A stretch of DNA of 64,000 nucleotides from an uncultured Psychroserpens sp. (GCA_947489585.1 CANLEE010000001.1:614946-678945), one strand, 5' to 3'; positions 8,434 through 17,659 are shown, counted from the first letter of the stretch. Notes: generated by a model from the letters alone, not told the origin. Program-made: numbers and translations.

Positions 8434-9126
8434 ATGACTGCTGAAGATTATCAATCTGGTCAAGTTTTACTTATTGATAAACCATTAACATGGACATCTT
8501 TTCAAGCGGTTAACAAACTACGTTGGGAAATCAGGCAAGCCTTCAATATCAAAAAAATAAAAGTTGGTCATGCAGGAACACTTGATCCTTTAGCTACAGG
8601 GCTTTTGATTATTTGTACTGGTAAAATGACCAAACAAATCAACACCTTTCAAGGTCAAGATAAAGTGTACACTGGTACTTTTGTTTTGGGAAGCACAACG
8701 CCGTCATACGATTTAGAAACCGAAATAGATCAAAGTTTTCCAACCGAGCATATTTCCGAAGCATTAATTCACGAGACTACAAAACAATTTATTGGTGATA
8801 TTGAACAATTACCACCAGTGTTTTCTGCATTAAAAAAAGATGGCAAACGTCTATATGAATACGCAAGAGCTGGTGAAATTGTAGAGATTAAATCGAGAAC
8901 AGTTCACATTTCAGAATTTGAAATCACGACTATAAATGGACACCATATAGATTTTAGAGTGGTTTGTAGTAAAGGAACTTATATAAGATCACTGGCTCAT
9001 GATTTTGGAAAAGCTTTAAATTCTGGAGCGCATCTCTCTGTTTTACGTCGAACAAAAATTGGTGATTTTGATGTAAAAAATGCGGTTTCACCTAAAGATT
9101 TTATTGCGTCCTTGTCTTCGGAATAA
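8434..9126 (+). CDS. truB: tRNA pseudouridine(55) synthase TruB
   Basis: The 230-residue enzyme converts U55 of the tRNA T-loop to pseudouridine. The catalytic motif G-H-A-G-T-L-D-P-L-A-T-G is present with Asp at residue 51, and the K-G-T-Y-I-R-S-L motif appears near residue 180. It is the short Bacteroidota form without a PUA domain. It lies 3 bp after uppP, the usual flavobacterial order. The queA gene that often follows is absent here. Confidence 0.97.
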   Translation: MTAEDYQSGQVLLIDKPLTWTSFQAVNKLRWEIRQAFNIKKIKVGHAGTLDPLATGLLIICTGKMTKQINTFQGQDKVYTGTFVLGSTTPSYDLETEIDQSFPTEHISEALIHETTKQFIGDIEQLPPVFSALKKDGKRLYEYARAGEIVEIKSRTVHISEFEITTINGHHIDFRVVCSKGTYIRSLAHDFGKALNSGAHLSVLRRTKIGDFDVKNAVSPKDFIASLSSE

Positions 9127-9164
9127 TTCTTGATACTCAATTTGCTTCTAAACTAATCTTAATT

Positions 9165-9704
9165 ATGAAGCAAATCTCTACATTACTTATATTGTTGTGT
9201 TTTGTGTCTCTTTCGGCTCAAGAGGAAGAAAAAACAAGCGGCTTTTTCTACAAACCGTCAATATCAGTAACACTAACAACCAATGAAAATTATACTATCG
9301 CAAACGATGAGGATGAAACATTTATAAATCCAAATGGTTTATTCTTCAACAACACTATAGGTTATCAATTTGATTCGAGATCTAGCGTTGGACTTAATAT
9401 CGAATATGACCACTTTTTAGACCAAGACTTAAATTTTTTTCCTGTCTATTTAGATTTCACATATACTATTTTTGATTTTGATGATCAGGTTTTTGTTCGT
9501 GGTGGCTATGGAACCTTAGTAGATTTGGGGAAATCTTTTGAAGATGGCAACATGTATACATTAGGAGTTGGGTATCGAGCATTTGATGATAATTTCAAAA
9601 ATTCATGGTTAATAGGCTTCGATTTTAGCCGAAGACGCTTTGGATTTAGGCAAACTGAAAAGTTATCTAGCTTTGCTATTTTCTTAGAGTTTATGCTGTT
9701 TTAA
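9165..9704 (+). CDS. Outer-membrane beta-barrel protein
   Basis: The 179-residue protein has a cleavable signal peptide ending S-A-Q (about residue 19) and then alternating aromatic/polar beta strands. It ends with Phe after an amphipathic strand (F-A-I-F-L-E-F-M-L-F), the usual BAM insertion signal. Length suggests eight strands. It lies 38 bp after truB on the same strand. No ligand or specific role can be read from the sequence. Confidence 0.75.
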   Translation: MKQISTLLILLCFVSLSAQEEEKTSGFFYKPSISVTLTTNENYTIANDEDETFINPNGLFFNNTIGYQFDSRSSVGLNIEYDHFLDQDLNFFPVYLDFTYTIFDFDDQVFVRGGYGTLVDLGKSFEDGNMYTLGVGYRAFDDNFKNSWLIGFDFSRRRFGFRQTEKLSSFAIFLEFMLF

Positions 9705-9763
9705 TCTTTTTTTACTATTTTGACGTATATAAGTTACCAACTTTAATTAAAATTTACGCCTAC

Positions 9764-10519
9764 TTGAATTTTATTGAAAAATATAAAGCACTTCTTATTA
9801 CGTCCTTAATTTCAGGAACGTTAGTACTGGCTATGTTCAGTTTAAGTCTCAAGAAAAAAGCTTCATTTATTACTGAAAGCTACTATGAAGTTGAACCTCA
9901 AACTGAAGAAGAAATCAAAGAATTAGCGCTTTTAAAGGCACTTGAGGAAATGGAAAATGCAAGTCCAAAAACCAATCAAGCGTTTAATGAAGATGAAGAA
10001 TTCAAAGAAATGATGCGAAATTTTAAATCGATGAGTTCACATCATGAAGATGAAGCACAGAAAGAACCTGAAAAATCCTCAGAAGAAGCAACCGAAAACT
10101 CTGAAGAGGTAATAACTTCTAGCACCTCTATGCATTCGTCAAAAACTTATGCTCTTAAAGACAACGAGCGTAAAACTTTTAATAAAGCTAATGATATATT
10201 AGCCATGCACTCTCCTAAAAAAGAAGCAAAAAACAGTAAAGGTAATTCTGCAAGTAGTGTGTCTTTTTCGCTATCAAAAAGAACTAAAGTAAAACTACCG
10301 CCTCCTATATATCTATGTGAAACTGCTGGTAAAATTGTGGTCAATATTACAGTGGACGCTCACGGCCTAGTCACAGATACTTATATTAATACGTCATCAT
10401 CTAGTGACAATCAATGTTTAATTGATACTGCAATTGAATATGCTCAAAATGCTGTATTTTCTTCGGCAGAGCGTAAAAGTCAAATTGGGTCTATTACCTA
10501 TTATTTTCAAGGCAAATAA
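9764..10519 (+). CDS. TonB-like periplasm-spanning protein
   Basis: The 251-residue protein has an N-terminal anchor (about 11-28) and a long charged, Glu-rich linker. A C-terminal domain of about 75 residues (K-I-V-V-N-I-T-V-D onward) resembles the TonB C-terminus, including the A-x-x-A-V-F and final aromatic strand. The start is TTG at 9764; no in-frame ATG precedes the membrane anchor. It could transmit energy to outer-membrane receptors such as the two in this window, but ExbB/ExbD are not nearby. It ends directly against the convergent thioredoxin-like gene. Confidence 0.72.
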   Translation: MNFIEKYKALLITSLISGTLVLAMFSLSLKKKASFITESYYEVEPQTEEEIKELALLKALEEMENASPKTNQAFNEDEEFKEMMRNFKSMSSHHEDEAQKEPEKSSEEATENSEEVITSSTSMHSSKTYALKDNERKTFNKANDILAMHSPKKEAKNSKGNSASSVSFSLSKRTKVKLPPPIYLCETAGKIVVNITVDAHGLVTDTYINTSSSSDNQCLIDTAIEYAQNAVFSSAERKSQIGSITYYFQGK

Positions 10520-11140
10520 TTATAATCCTAAGAGGGACACAATATCTGCAATGATATTCTGACCTTTATTCTTGTTATACCAAACTTGTAAATCTTCTTT
10601 AAACTCTGGAGTTAATCCACCATGTTCGGCTTTGTAAGCATTAACAAGTTGCGTTGCTTCGCTTGGTCTTGGTCCAAAAGTATTTAGAACTTCACCAGTG
10701 GTATTATCAATCATAATCAACTTCGCGATTGCTCGTCCGCCATTAGTTAAAAACTGATCCATTAATGCTTCATTTTCGTCTCTAAACACCAACTTTAAGT
10801 CAATGCCTTCTGAAAGATCAGCGAGTTTATGAAGTACTGGAATCACGTGAGCAGCATCACCACACCAACTTTCGGTAATAACCAACCAAGTGACATTTCC
10901 GTTAAAATTTGATATTGTATTTTTGATCTCTTCGGAAATTTTTATGGTTTTATCCCAACGTTTCATACGCCTATCATTAAGCATGGTATAATTAATTAAG
11001 GCTTCGGTTTTTTCGTTCCCAGAAGTTGATTCGTTGGCTACTAATTGACGTACTAGTGTACGATATTCTGAATATGAAATTGCTTTTGTTAAGCTTTCAT
11101 TTATAATGTCTTGAACTGTTATATTTTCCAATGTTGTCAT
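10520..11140 (-). CDS. Thioredoxin-family protein with single-Cys motif
   Basis: The 206-residue cytoplasmic protein has a thioredoxin-like domain from about residue 80. The active-site region reads E-S-W-C-G-D-A-A, so the first Cys (C93) is kept while the second is replaced by Ala. This W-C-G-D form is common in a Bacteroidota/Firmicutes thioredoxin-like subfamily, so it is not a recent loss. The substrate is unknown. The stop codon abuts that of the convergent TonB-like gene, with no terminator between them. Confidence 0.8.
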   Translation of the reverse strand: MTTLENITVQDIINESLTKAISYSEYRTLVRQLVANESTSGNEKTEALINYTMLNDRRMKRWDKTIKISEEIKNTISNFNGNVTWLVITESWCGDAAHVIPVLHKLADLSEGIDLKLVFRDENEALMDQFLTNGGRAIAKLIMIDNTTGEVLNTFGPRPSEATQLVNAYKAEHGGLTPEFKEDLQVWYNKNKGQNIIADIVSLLGL

Positions 11141-11283
11141 ACGATTTAGATTGCAATTTAGATTAAACTAATGTCTTTAAAAATGATTTTAATCATGAAA
11201 TCATTTCTACAAATAACATAGTCTTGAATTAAGACGAATTATTAAGCGAAAACTTACTATTTTTAATCCTCAATAGAATTATT

Positions 11284-11847
11284 ATGGAAAAACATAGATG
11301 TGGTTGGTGCTTAGGTAGTGATTTGTATAAAGCATATCATGATGAAGAATGGGGTGTTCCTGTTTTTGATGATGATACCTTATTTGAATTTTTGATTTTA
11401 GAAACTTTTCAAGCAGGTTTAAGCTGGATTACGATTTTGAAAAAGCGTGAAAACTTTAGAAAAGCATTTGATCATTTTGATTATAAAAAAATTGCAAACT
11501 ACAATCAAAAAAAAGTAGATAGTCTGCTTCAAAATGAAGGAATCATTAGAAACAAATTAAAAGTCAACGCTACGATTACAAATGCGCAAGCGTTTATGAA
11601 AATTCAAGATGAATTTGGATCGTTTTCAAAATACATTTGGGGTTTTGTTGACGGAAAACCTATCAAAAATAAACTCAAAAACCATAAAGAAGCACCTGCA
11701 AACACATCTTTAAGTGATGCCATTAGTAAGGATTTAAAAAAACGCGGATTTAAGTTTGTAGGCTCAACAGTTGTTTATGCCCATATGCAAGCCACAGGTA
11801 TGGTAAATGACCACGAAGTTAATTGTTTTAGATATGATGCCGTTTAG
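11284..11847 (+). CDS. tag: DNA-3-methyladenine glycosylase I
   Basis: The 187-residue enzyme excises 3-methyladenine from alkylated DNA. The N-terminus has the zinc ligand C6 (R-C-G-W-C) and H19 within Y-H-D-E-E-W-G, and the C-terminus has the second pair in N-D-H-E-V-N-C. The catalytic region L-E-T-F-Q-A-G-L-S-W is present. Length and motifs match Tag. The gene is divergent from the thioredoxin-like gene and a TATTTTTA -7-like box precedes it. Confidence 0.95.
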   Translation: MEKHRCGWCLGSDLYKAYHDEEWGVPVFDDDTLFEFLILETFQAGLSWITILKKRENFRKAFDHFDYKKIANYNQKKVDSLLQNEGIIRNKLKVNATITNAQAFMKIQDEFGSFSKYIWGFVDGKPIKNKLKNHKEAPANTSLSDAISKDLKKRGFKFVGSTVVYAHMQATGMVNDHEVNCFRYDAV

Positions 11848-11866
11848 GTTTTTCAAACGCAACAAT

Positions 11867-12493
11867 CTAATCTAGATATTTTAAAAATTCTTGTCTAGGA
11901 ATATCTTGTGCTCCTAAACTCTCAAGGTGACTGGTATAGATTTGGCAGTCAATTAACTTGTAATTTGTATTCTGAATAAAAGTGATCAGCCCAACTTTAC
12001 TTGCATTACTTATAAGACTAAACATGCTTTCTCCACAAAACACACCATTATTGACATCAACACCGTACAAACCGCCAACAAGCGTTTTATTAAGCCAAAC
12101 TTCTACAGATTTAGCATAGCCTAACTCATGTAATTTCATGTAAGCAGCTTTCATGTTTTGGGTAATCCAAGTGCCTTGTTGCCCCTCTCGTTTTATCTTA
12201 CAACAATGGTTTATAACGGCTTCAAAGTCTTTATTTATTGTGATTTCAAAATCTTTATTTCTCAAAATTTGCTTCGTGCTTTTTGAGACTTTTAAACGCT
12301 TCGGAAACAGGACAAAACGAGGGTCTGGAGACCACCAGACAATAGGTTCATCATCATCAAACCATGGGAAAATTCCACTTTTATAAGCAAGTAATAAACG
12401 TTCAGGAGATAAATCACCGCCAATAGCTAAGATTCCTTCTTTTGAAGCTAAGGATACAAGTGGAAATTCTAAATTTTTATTTAAAAAATGCAT
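11867..12493 (-). CDS. aat: Leucyl/phenylalanyl-tRNA--protein transferase
   Basis: The 208-residue enzyme adds Leu or Phe from charged tRNA to N-terminal Arg/Lys of proteins, making N-degron substrates for ClpS/ClpAP. The signature G-G-D-L-S-P-E-R-L-L-L-A-Y and G-I-F-P-W-F occur near residues 25-45, followed by W-W-S-P-D-P-R and later G-E-S-M-F-S. Length matches the family. It converges with tag, 19 bp apart. Confidence 0.95.
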   Translation of the reverse strand: MHFLNKNLEFPLVSLASKEGILAIGGDLSPERLLLAYKSGIFPWFDDDEPIVWWSPDPRFVLFPKRLKVSKSTKQILRNKDFEITINKDFEAVINHCCKIKREGQQGTWITQNMKAAYMKLHELGYAKSVEVWLNKTLVGGLYGVDVNNGVFCGESMFSLISNASKVGLITFIQNTNYKLIDCQIYTSHLESLGAQDIPRQEFLKYLD

Positions 12494-12660
12494 TTAAATC
12501 GTGTGATACGTTTTTGAGGTTTGCATGTTAAATCTAAGAATTAACTTTGAAAACTTTCAAAATTTCGCCATATTTGAAATGACCTTTGTGAAGTGAATTT
12601 TGTTCATCATTGCTTTTTTTTGAGTTTGTTTATAAAGGTCAAACCTAAAACCACAATACT
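12494..12660 (+). other. Unexplained transcribed-looking stretch before an orphan terminator
   Basis: No convincing gene is seen between the aat start and the hairpin at 12661-12688. A forward reading frame shows a possible C-terminal tail (F-E-F-V-Y-K-G-Q-T then stop, ending near 12650), with no good start. It could be a gene remnant or a small RNA gene ending at the following terminator. Confidence 0.3.
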
Positions 12661-12688
12661 AAGTCCCGAAGAAATTTGGGACTTTTTT
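12661..12688 (+). terminator. Intrinsic terminator facing forward
   Basis: The stem AAGTCCC/GGGACTT is followed by six T on the forward strand. Both flanking genes (aat and the CapK-like gene) are on the reverse strand, so the forward T-tract has no assigned transcript. Confidence 0.65.
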
Positions 12689-12699
12689 AATCAAATTTT

Positions 12700-14010
12700 T
12701 CAATTATCAGGGTCATATAAATTAATTATTAACCTCCTTTTTCCGGAGCTTAATAATGGTATTTCATCAATATACTTTATAGTAATATCGGCATCTTCGC
12801 CTAGATATGATTTAAAATAATCAATTATCTCTTTTTCTTTAGTAAATTCAGAATCGATATTGATTTTGAACGTATATGCTTTCTTACTTTCTTGTATAAC
12901 TTGAAACTGGATCAGCTGCGGGAACTTCGTTAAGCCATTAAAAACAACACTTGGATTTACTAAATCTCCTTTTGTATTATAAAGAATATCTCTCTTTCTT
13001 CCCGTAATCGTTTTGAATTTTGGGATGCTATCGTTTTCATAATTACAAAAACTACCTAAATCGCCTGTATCATATCTAATTAATGGTGTTGCTAGGTTGA
13101 AAAAGTCAGTAATAACAATACGTCCCAATTCACCAGGTTTTGCTGGTTTATCTTCATTCAGATCTAAAATTTCCACATAAAAACTTGCCCAGTTAATAGT
13201 GAAAGACGTATCATTTACCATTTGTTGTGCAACAATTCCATTTTCTTCATTAGAATATCTAGAAACGACTGGAGCATTGAAATAGTATTCTGTTTTTTCA
13301 CGAACACTATCATAAAGGTTTTCTGAAGTCGCTATAATTGTTTTAATGTTGCATTGTAATGGCGGAGATTTTATTTTATCTAAAAACGTACATATTTTTT
13401 GCAATCCAGAAACATATCCAAGGATTGTTTTAGGTTGTTTATCTTTTTGTATTTTAGATAGAAACTCAGTGATGCTCTTATCATTTAAATCTTCTTCAAC
13501 ATCAATTTCTCTTTGATTTTGTAAAGCTAATACAATAGAAGATTTTTTATACTTTTTTAACCATAAGCGTATAAACAGTAATTGATCTCCAATATTGTAT
13601 CCTACAGAGTTGGCAAAATAAAGTAGATCTGCCCTACTTCTTAAAAGTTTTCTTTTTGTTTTATATACTTGAAATGGAATACCTGTTGATCCACTACTAC
13701 TAACTACAATTAAATCTGGTGATGTTTTAGGAATGATATTTAAAGTGTCTATATTTTTTTTAACGATTAACTTATTTGTAACTGGAAAATCGTCAAGTGA
13801 ATTATATCCAGAATACGCGTTATAAAATTTTGATTTTTCTACAGCAGTATCCAATAAATTCTTTAAGACCGGCTGGCTCTTTTTTTGAATTTGGCTAAAT
13901 GAATCCAATTTAAAAGTCTGTTTGACATCATTCAATTCTCGTTTTAAATGGCCTCCTTTTAAGCTATCTAAAAACCAAAAAGCATTGAAACGTAATTTAT
14001 TGAATATCAT
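12700..14010 (-). CDS. CapK/PaaK-like adenylate-forming enzyme
   Basis: The 436-residue protein belongs to the phenylacetate-CoA ligase / CapK branch of adenylate-forming enzymes. The AMP-binding loop S-S-S-G-S-T-G-I-P-F is at residues 104-113, and Y-D-T-G-D-L-G and G-R-K-R-D mark the C-terminal hinge. Relatives occur in capsule or surface polysaccharide loci and in coenzyme F390 synthetase-like proteins, but no polysaccharide genes are nearby. The substrate acid is unknown. The Ser/Asn-rich, Lys-rich composition and isolated position suggest an accessory gene. Confidence 0.8.
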   Translation of the reverse strand: MIFNKLRFNAFWFLDSLKGGHLKRELNDVKQTFKLDSFSQIQKKSQPVLKNLLDTAVEKSKFYNAYSGYNSLDDFPVTNKLIVKKNIDTLNIIPKTSPDLIVVSSSGSTGIPFQVYKTKRKLLRSRADLLYFANSVGYNIGDQLLFIRLWLKKYKKSSIVLALQNQREIDVEEDLNDKSITEFLSKIQKDKQPKTILGYVSGLQKICTFLDKIKSPPLQCNIKTIIATSENLYDSVREKTEYYFNAPVVSRYSNEENGIVAQQMVNDTSFTINWASFYVEILDLNEDKPAKPGELGRIVITDFFNLATPLIRYDTGDLGSFCNYENDSIPKFKTITGRKRDILYNTKGDLVNPSVVFNGLTKFPQLIQFQVIQESKKAYTFKINIDSEFTKEKEIIDYFKSYLGEDADITIKYIDEIPLLSSGKRRLIINLYDPDN

Positions 14011-14160
14011 TAATATCAGTTAAATTTTTGAAAACAAGGGTTATTAAATAATCGTAGTTTTAGTTTATAATTTACATTATGACTAGCCGTAAAAATAAAA
14101 AAATTACACACAACAGTTCATCTCACTAGCAGAAACTTTTAAAATTGAACACAAATTAAA

Positions 14161-14188
14161 AAGAACCTCAATTTTCATTGAGGTTCTT
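14161..14188 (-). terminator. Terminator of the DUF3127 transcript
   Basis: A 12-bp stem (AAGAACCTCAAT/ATTGAGGTTCTT) with a 4-base loop is followed by a T run in the reverse direction, 50 bp after the DUF3127 stop codon. Confidence 0.8.
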
Positions 14189-14237
14189 ATCATTTTTTTA
14201 GACACAGAACGAAATCGAAGTGCCAAATCAGTTATAA

Positions 14238-14609
14238 TTAAAACGGTAAATCGTCGTGATCTTCTTCGTTTAGGTTAGTTGCTGGCTCAAAAGCTTCAGT
14301 TGGAGCAACAGGAGGCATATTTTCAACTTCAGTTTGAGCTCCTTCAATTCTCCATCCTTGTACCGAGTTAAAATATTTAGTTTCTCCTTGAGGATTAACC
14401 CATTCTCTTCCTCTTAAATTGATATTCACTTTTACAGCTTGACCAACTTGGTAATTGTTTAATAAATCGGTTTTATCTTGAACAAATTCAACCAAAATAT
14501 GTTGTGGATATTGCTCTTCAGTTGTTACTACCAATTCTCTCTTTCTAAACCCATTACTTCCAAACGTTTGAGTTTCTCCAATCATTTTGATTTTTCCTTG
14601 TACTTCCAT
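14238..14609 (-). CDS. DUF3127 protein with SSB-like C-terminal tip
   Basis: The 123-residue protein starts M-E-V-Q-G-K-I at 14609. Upstream in-frame codons exist to 14672 and overlap the flavin reductase, but the conserved family start is M-E-V. The domain covers about residues 1-85. The tail is acidic and ends D-D-L-P-F, the same tip as the SSB protein encoded at 47358-47810. That tip normally binds DNA-maintenance enzymes, so this may be an OB-fold, single-strand-binding-related protein. DUF3127 has no established function that I know. Confidence 0.88.
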   Translation of the reverse strand: MEVQGKIKMIGETQTFGSNGFRKRELVVTTEEQYPQHILVEFVQDKTDLLNNYQVGQAVKVNINLRGREWVNPQGETKYFNSVQGWRIEGAQTEVENMPPVAPTEAFEPATNLNEEDHDDLPF

Positions 14610-14650
14610 TTTTGTATTACTTATATTTAATTTTAGATTGTTTTCTATTG

Positions 14651-15520
14651 TTATGATAGTAACAGTTTCCATGCACTATCAACATCACCATAACTCAAAT
14701 AGTTTCTGGCAATTTTATGTTTCTCATGATGAGCCATATCCTTGATATTAGGATAGCGTTCACTCACATTGTTTATAAATTCGTCAATATCATATTGCTC
14801 AGGTAAAGCTTCTACATTTCCTAACATCCCTAAATCATTACCAGTAAGCACCATACTGTTTTTTACTATACTTGGCATAGCATCAACACCAATACCTAAA
14901 GTAGAAATTGGTTTCGGGATTTCAAAAAAGCCTTTTTTGGCTCTATTATAATAATTGCCTCCTGCTCTAGCAACCAAATCAAGTTTTTCTTGTACAATGA
15001 CCTCTTTATCATCAAGTACATCATCTGAAATATGTAGTTTCACAACTTCACAAATCACAAGGTTACCTGCACCTCCTTCAGTTCCTAAATGCACAATATC
15101 ATTGACTTTACATTCAAACTGAACAGGTGATTCGGCAACTCTAAACGGTTTTACCATATCAGATGCTAACATAGTTAAACCAGCCTTTTCAAACTCGTTA
15201 ACACCTTTAGCGTACTCTGTACTACTTAAAGACATTTGCTGAACAATATCATAGTTAACCACATTAATCACAACTTCTTTAATTGCCTCTACATTTTCTA
15301 AGGTATGCTTTATGGTATTATTTCTCACGCGTCGTGCAGGAGAAAATATCATAATAGGTGGGTTAGCACTAAACACATTAAAAAAACTAAAAGGCGACAG
15401 ATTAGGATTCCCATCAGCATCTATAGTACTCGCAAAAGCAATAGGCCTAGGAGCCACAGCACTTAATAAGTAACCGTGTAATCGTCCCGTTGATATGTCT
15501 TTTGGATTAAAAGAAGCCAT
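14651..15520 (-). CDS. Flavin reductase family FMN-binding protein
   Basis: The 289-residue protein has the flavin reductase-like FMN-binding split-barrel at about 10-200, including A-P-R-P-I-A-F-A-S-T and N-L-S-P-F-S-F-F-N. An added C-terminal region of about 80 residues contains helical H/K-rich segments (A-H-H-E-K-H-K-I-A). Such proteins bind FMN and reduce flavin or act as oxidoreductases; the substrate is unknown. It is followed by the DUF3127 gene with 41 bp between its stop and that gene's likely ATG, so the two are probably co-transcribed. Confidence 0.88.
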   Translation of the reverse strand: MASFNPKDISTGRLHGYLLSAVAPRPIAFASTIDADGNPNLSPFSFFNVFSANPPIMIFSPARRVRNNTIKHTLENVEAIKEVVINVVNYDIVQQMSLSSTEYAKGVNEFEKAGLTMLASDMVKPFRVAESPVQFECKVNDIVHLGTEGGAGNLVICEVVKLHISDDVLDDKEVIVQEKLDLVARAGGNYYNRAKKGFFEIPKPISTLGIGVDAMPSIVKNSMVLTGNDLGMLGNVEALPEQYDIDEFINNVSERYPNIKDMAHHEKHKIARNYLSYGDVDSAWKLLLS

Positions 15521-15670
15521 TTATTAGTGTTTTGTGTTAAATGCTAACGTTTTAAGATAATGAAATGCAAATGTAACTATATTGTAAATGCTATAAAAAT
15601 GAATTCACCCTAACACAAGACAATATTATTAACATAAATCGTTTATATTTAAAAATCAAAAAATTAGTTC

Positions 15671-16876
15671 ATGGCATTAACCATAAACCGTAATATGACC
15701 CGATGGATTATTATCGTGGCATCTTTTATAATTATCTCCCTTATTCTTTGGAATACCTATGTGTTTTTTCAAAATTTTAAAGCTGAAGAACGCAGCAAAA
15801 TGGAGATATGGTCTTTTGCTCAAAGAGACGTACTTAAGGCATTAGAAGAATCTGAAAACAATAATAGCACAGATGTCATAGCAGATATAGATTTAGCTCT
15901 TGAAATCTTAGACAATAATAACACAACGCCAATGATTCTTATTAATGCCGATTCGGTGGTTGTGAATTTCAGAAACATCATTCACAAAACCGAAGTCGAC
16001 TCTATACATGATAAAAAAGAATCTGAATTTGTAAATGACAATCTTAAGTCACTTATTTTCGCATACAGTAAAGAAAACGAACCTATCAAAATAGGAACTA
16101 ACGCACAGACACTTTATTACGGAAATTCGCCTCTATTAAACAAACTTAAATATTACCCTTTAGCCTTATTGCTTATCATTTTCCTATTTGCAGCTGTAGC
16201 CTATTTCTTCTATAAAAGTTCAAAAACCGCAGATCAAAATAAACTCTGGACAGGTATGGCCAAAGAGACAGCCCATCAAATTGGCACCCCTTTATCTTCT
16301 TTGGTAGGTTGGACTGAAATTCTAAGAAACGAAAATGTTAACCCAGAGTATCTAATTGAAATAGAAAAAGACATCACTAGACTACAAACCATTACAGATC
16401 GTTTTAGTAAAATTGGTTCTATGCCAACATTAAAAAACATGGATGTTGTTAAAGAAACATTAGATACATACGAATATCTAAAAGCGCGATCTTCAAAATT
16501 AATCGATTTTGAAATTTCAACACCTGAAGAAAGTTTGCACGCCAACCTCAACAGACAACTATACAGTTGGACTATTGAGAACTTAGTAAAAAATGCCATT
16601 GATGCTATGAAAGGAAAAGGGGCTTTAAAATTGACTATTACTAACGATGATAAATATGTCAAAATATCTATACAAGACACTGGTAAAGGAATTTCAAAAC
16701 AAAATTTTAGTTCCGTATTTCAACCAGGATACACAACAAAAAAACGCGGTTGGGGCTTAGGCTTGTCTTTAGCAAAACGCATCATTGAAGATTACCACAA
16801 CGGAAAAATAAAAGTGCTTCATTCTGAAATAGGAAAAGGGACTACCATGCAAATTTCATTGAAATTATTAACTTAG
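15671..16876 (+). CDS. Membrane sensor histidine kinase
   Basis: The 401-residue protein has TM1 at about 11-33, a periplasmic sensor of about 125 residues, TM2 at 162-181, then a HisKA/HATPase core. The H-box is K-E-T-A-H-Q-I-G-T-P-L with phospho-accepting H202. The N-box (I-E-N-L-V-K-N-A-I-D-A-M), G1 (D-T-G-K-G-I-S) and G2 (G-W-G-L-G-L-S) are intact. No HAMP domain is evident. No response regulator is adjacent, so it is an orphan kinase whose signal is unknown. A zinc-ribbon membrane protein follows after 9 bp. Confidence 0.92.
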   Translation: MALTINRNMTRWIIIVASFIIISLILWNTYVFFQNFKAEERSKMEIWSFAQRDVLKALEESENNNSTDVIADIDLALEILDNNNTTPMILINADSVVVNFRNIIHKTEVDSIHDKKESEFVNDNLKSLIFAYSKENEPIKIGTNAQTLYYGNSPLLNKLKYYPLALLLIIFLFAAVAYFFYKSSKTADQNKLWTGMAKETAHQIGTPLSSLVGWTEILRNENVNPEYLIEIEKDITRLQTITDRFSKIGSMPTLKNMDVVKETLDTYEYLKARSSKLIDFEISTPEESLHANLNRQLYSWTIENLVKNAIDAMKGKGALKLTITNDDKYVKISIQDTGKGISKQNFSSVFQPGYTTKKRGWGLGLSLAKRIIEDYHNGKIKVLHSEIGKGTTMQISLKLLT

Positions 16877-16885
16877 TTATACCTC

Positions 16886-17242
16886 ATGAAACAACAGCAA
16901 TACTTTACACTTAAAGATGTTCAGCTCAACAATAACTGCCCTGAGTGTTATTCTAATGAAGGTTTAGAGTTGATTTTCAAACAACGGTTTGTTGAAAATG
17001 CTTTTTATAAGGCTATCACTCAAGAAACGATTCATGAAATGCGTTGCAATACTTGTAATACTGATATATTTCCTGTGCGCTGGACCGATGACATAGAGCA
17101 AGTTGTTGCCTACCAAGAACGTGCTGTAACCCCAAAAGCAAAATCACTAAAACTTAAGAAACTTGCTTGGTTATTTATCATTGTAGATGCCATTTTGCTT
17201 ATTGTTGTGATTTTATTTGCGACTGGAGTGTTGTCATTTTAA
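16886..17242 (+). CDS. Zinc-ribbon protein with C-terminal membrane anchor
   Basis: The 118-residue protein has two Cys pairs, C18-P-E-C21 and C54-N-T-C57, that should form a zinc ribbon, then one membrane span at about 93-114. The topology puts the ribbon in the cytoplasm. It follows the histidine kinase by 9 bp and may be a partner or an unrelated operon member. Its stop codon overlaps that of the convergent HIT gene. Confidence 0.75.
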   Translation: MKQQQYFTLKDVQLNNNCPECYSNEGLELIFKQRFVENAFYKAITQETIHEMRCNTCNTDIFPVRWTDDIEQVVAYQERAVTPKAKSLKLKKLAWLFIIVDAILLIVVILFATGVLSF

Positions 17243-17628
17243 AAAAATGAAGCGATTTTTTGTGCAGTAGATTCAAACTCTTGCTTTGTCAAAGATACTT
17301 TATTAATAAATCGCGCATCTTCCATCGTATTCAAAGGAATTAGATGCACATGTGCATGTGGCACCTCTAATCCAATAACAGTGATTCCTACACGTTTACA
17401 TGACACTGCTTTTTCTAAGGCAATCGCCACGTGTCGTGAAAATTCCATAAGTCCAAGATAAGCCGCTTCATCTAAATCAAAAATTTTATCAATTTCTTTC
17501 TTCGGAATACAAAGTGTATGCCCTTTAGCATTAGGATTGATATCTAAGAAAGCTAAATAATCTTCAGTTTCTGCTACTTTATAACAAGGGATTTCGCCAT
17601 TAATTATTTTTTTAAAGATTGATGCCAT
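17239..17628 (-). CDS. HIT family nucleotide hydrolase
   Basis: The 129-residue protein has the histidine triad H-A-H-V-H-L-I-P at 91-98 and the N-terminal F-x-K-I-I-N-G-E-I-P motif of the Hint/HinT branch. Members hydrolyse nucleoside phosphoramidates or adenylates. It lies downstream of greA but after a terminator, and a TATCTTTA box just upstream suggests its own promoter. Confidence 0.93.
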   Translation of the reverse strand: MASIFKKIINGEIPCYKVAETEDYLAFLDINPNAKGHTLCIPKKEIDKIFDLDEAAYLGLMEFSRHVAIALEKAVSCKRVGITVIGLEVPHAHVHLIPLNTMEDARFINKVSLTKQEFESTAQKIASFF

Positions 17629-17659
17629 GGCTTTAATTTTTAGAGTCTAATGTAAAGAT

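Noticed and set aside
10520..11140. Thioredoxin pseudogene because the second Cys is missing
   Set aside because: The W-C-G-D form is normal for this thioredoxin-like subfamily and the frame is intact.
12593..12820. Forward 75-codon ORF across the terminator at 12661
   Set aside because: It runs through a terminator hairpin and into the reverse CapK-like gene, and its composition is not protein-like.
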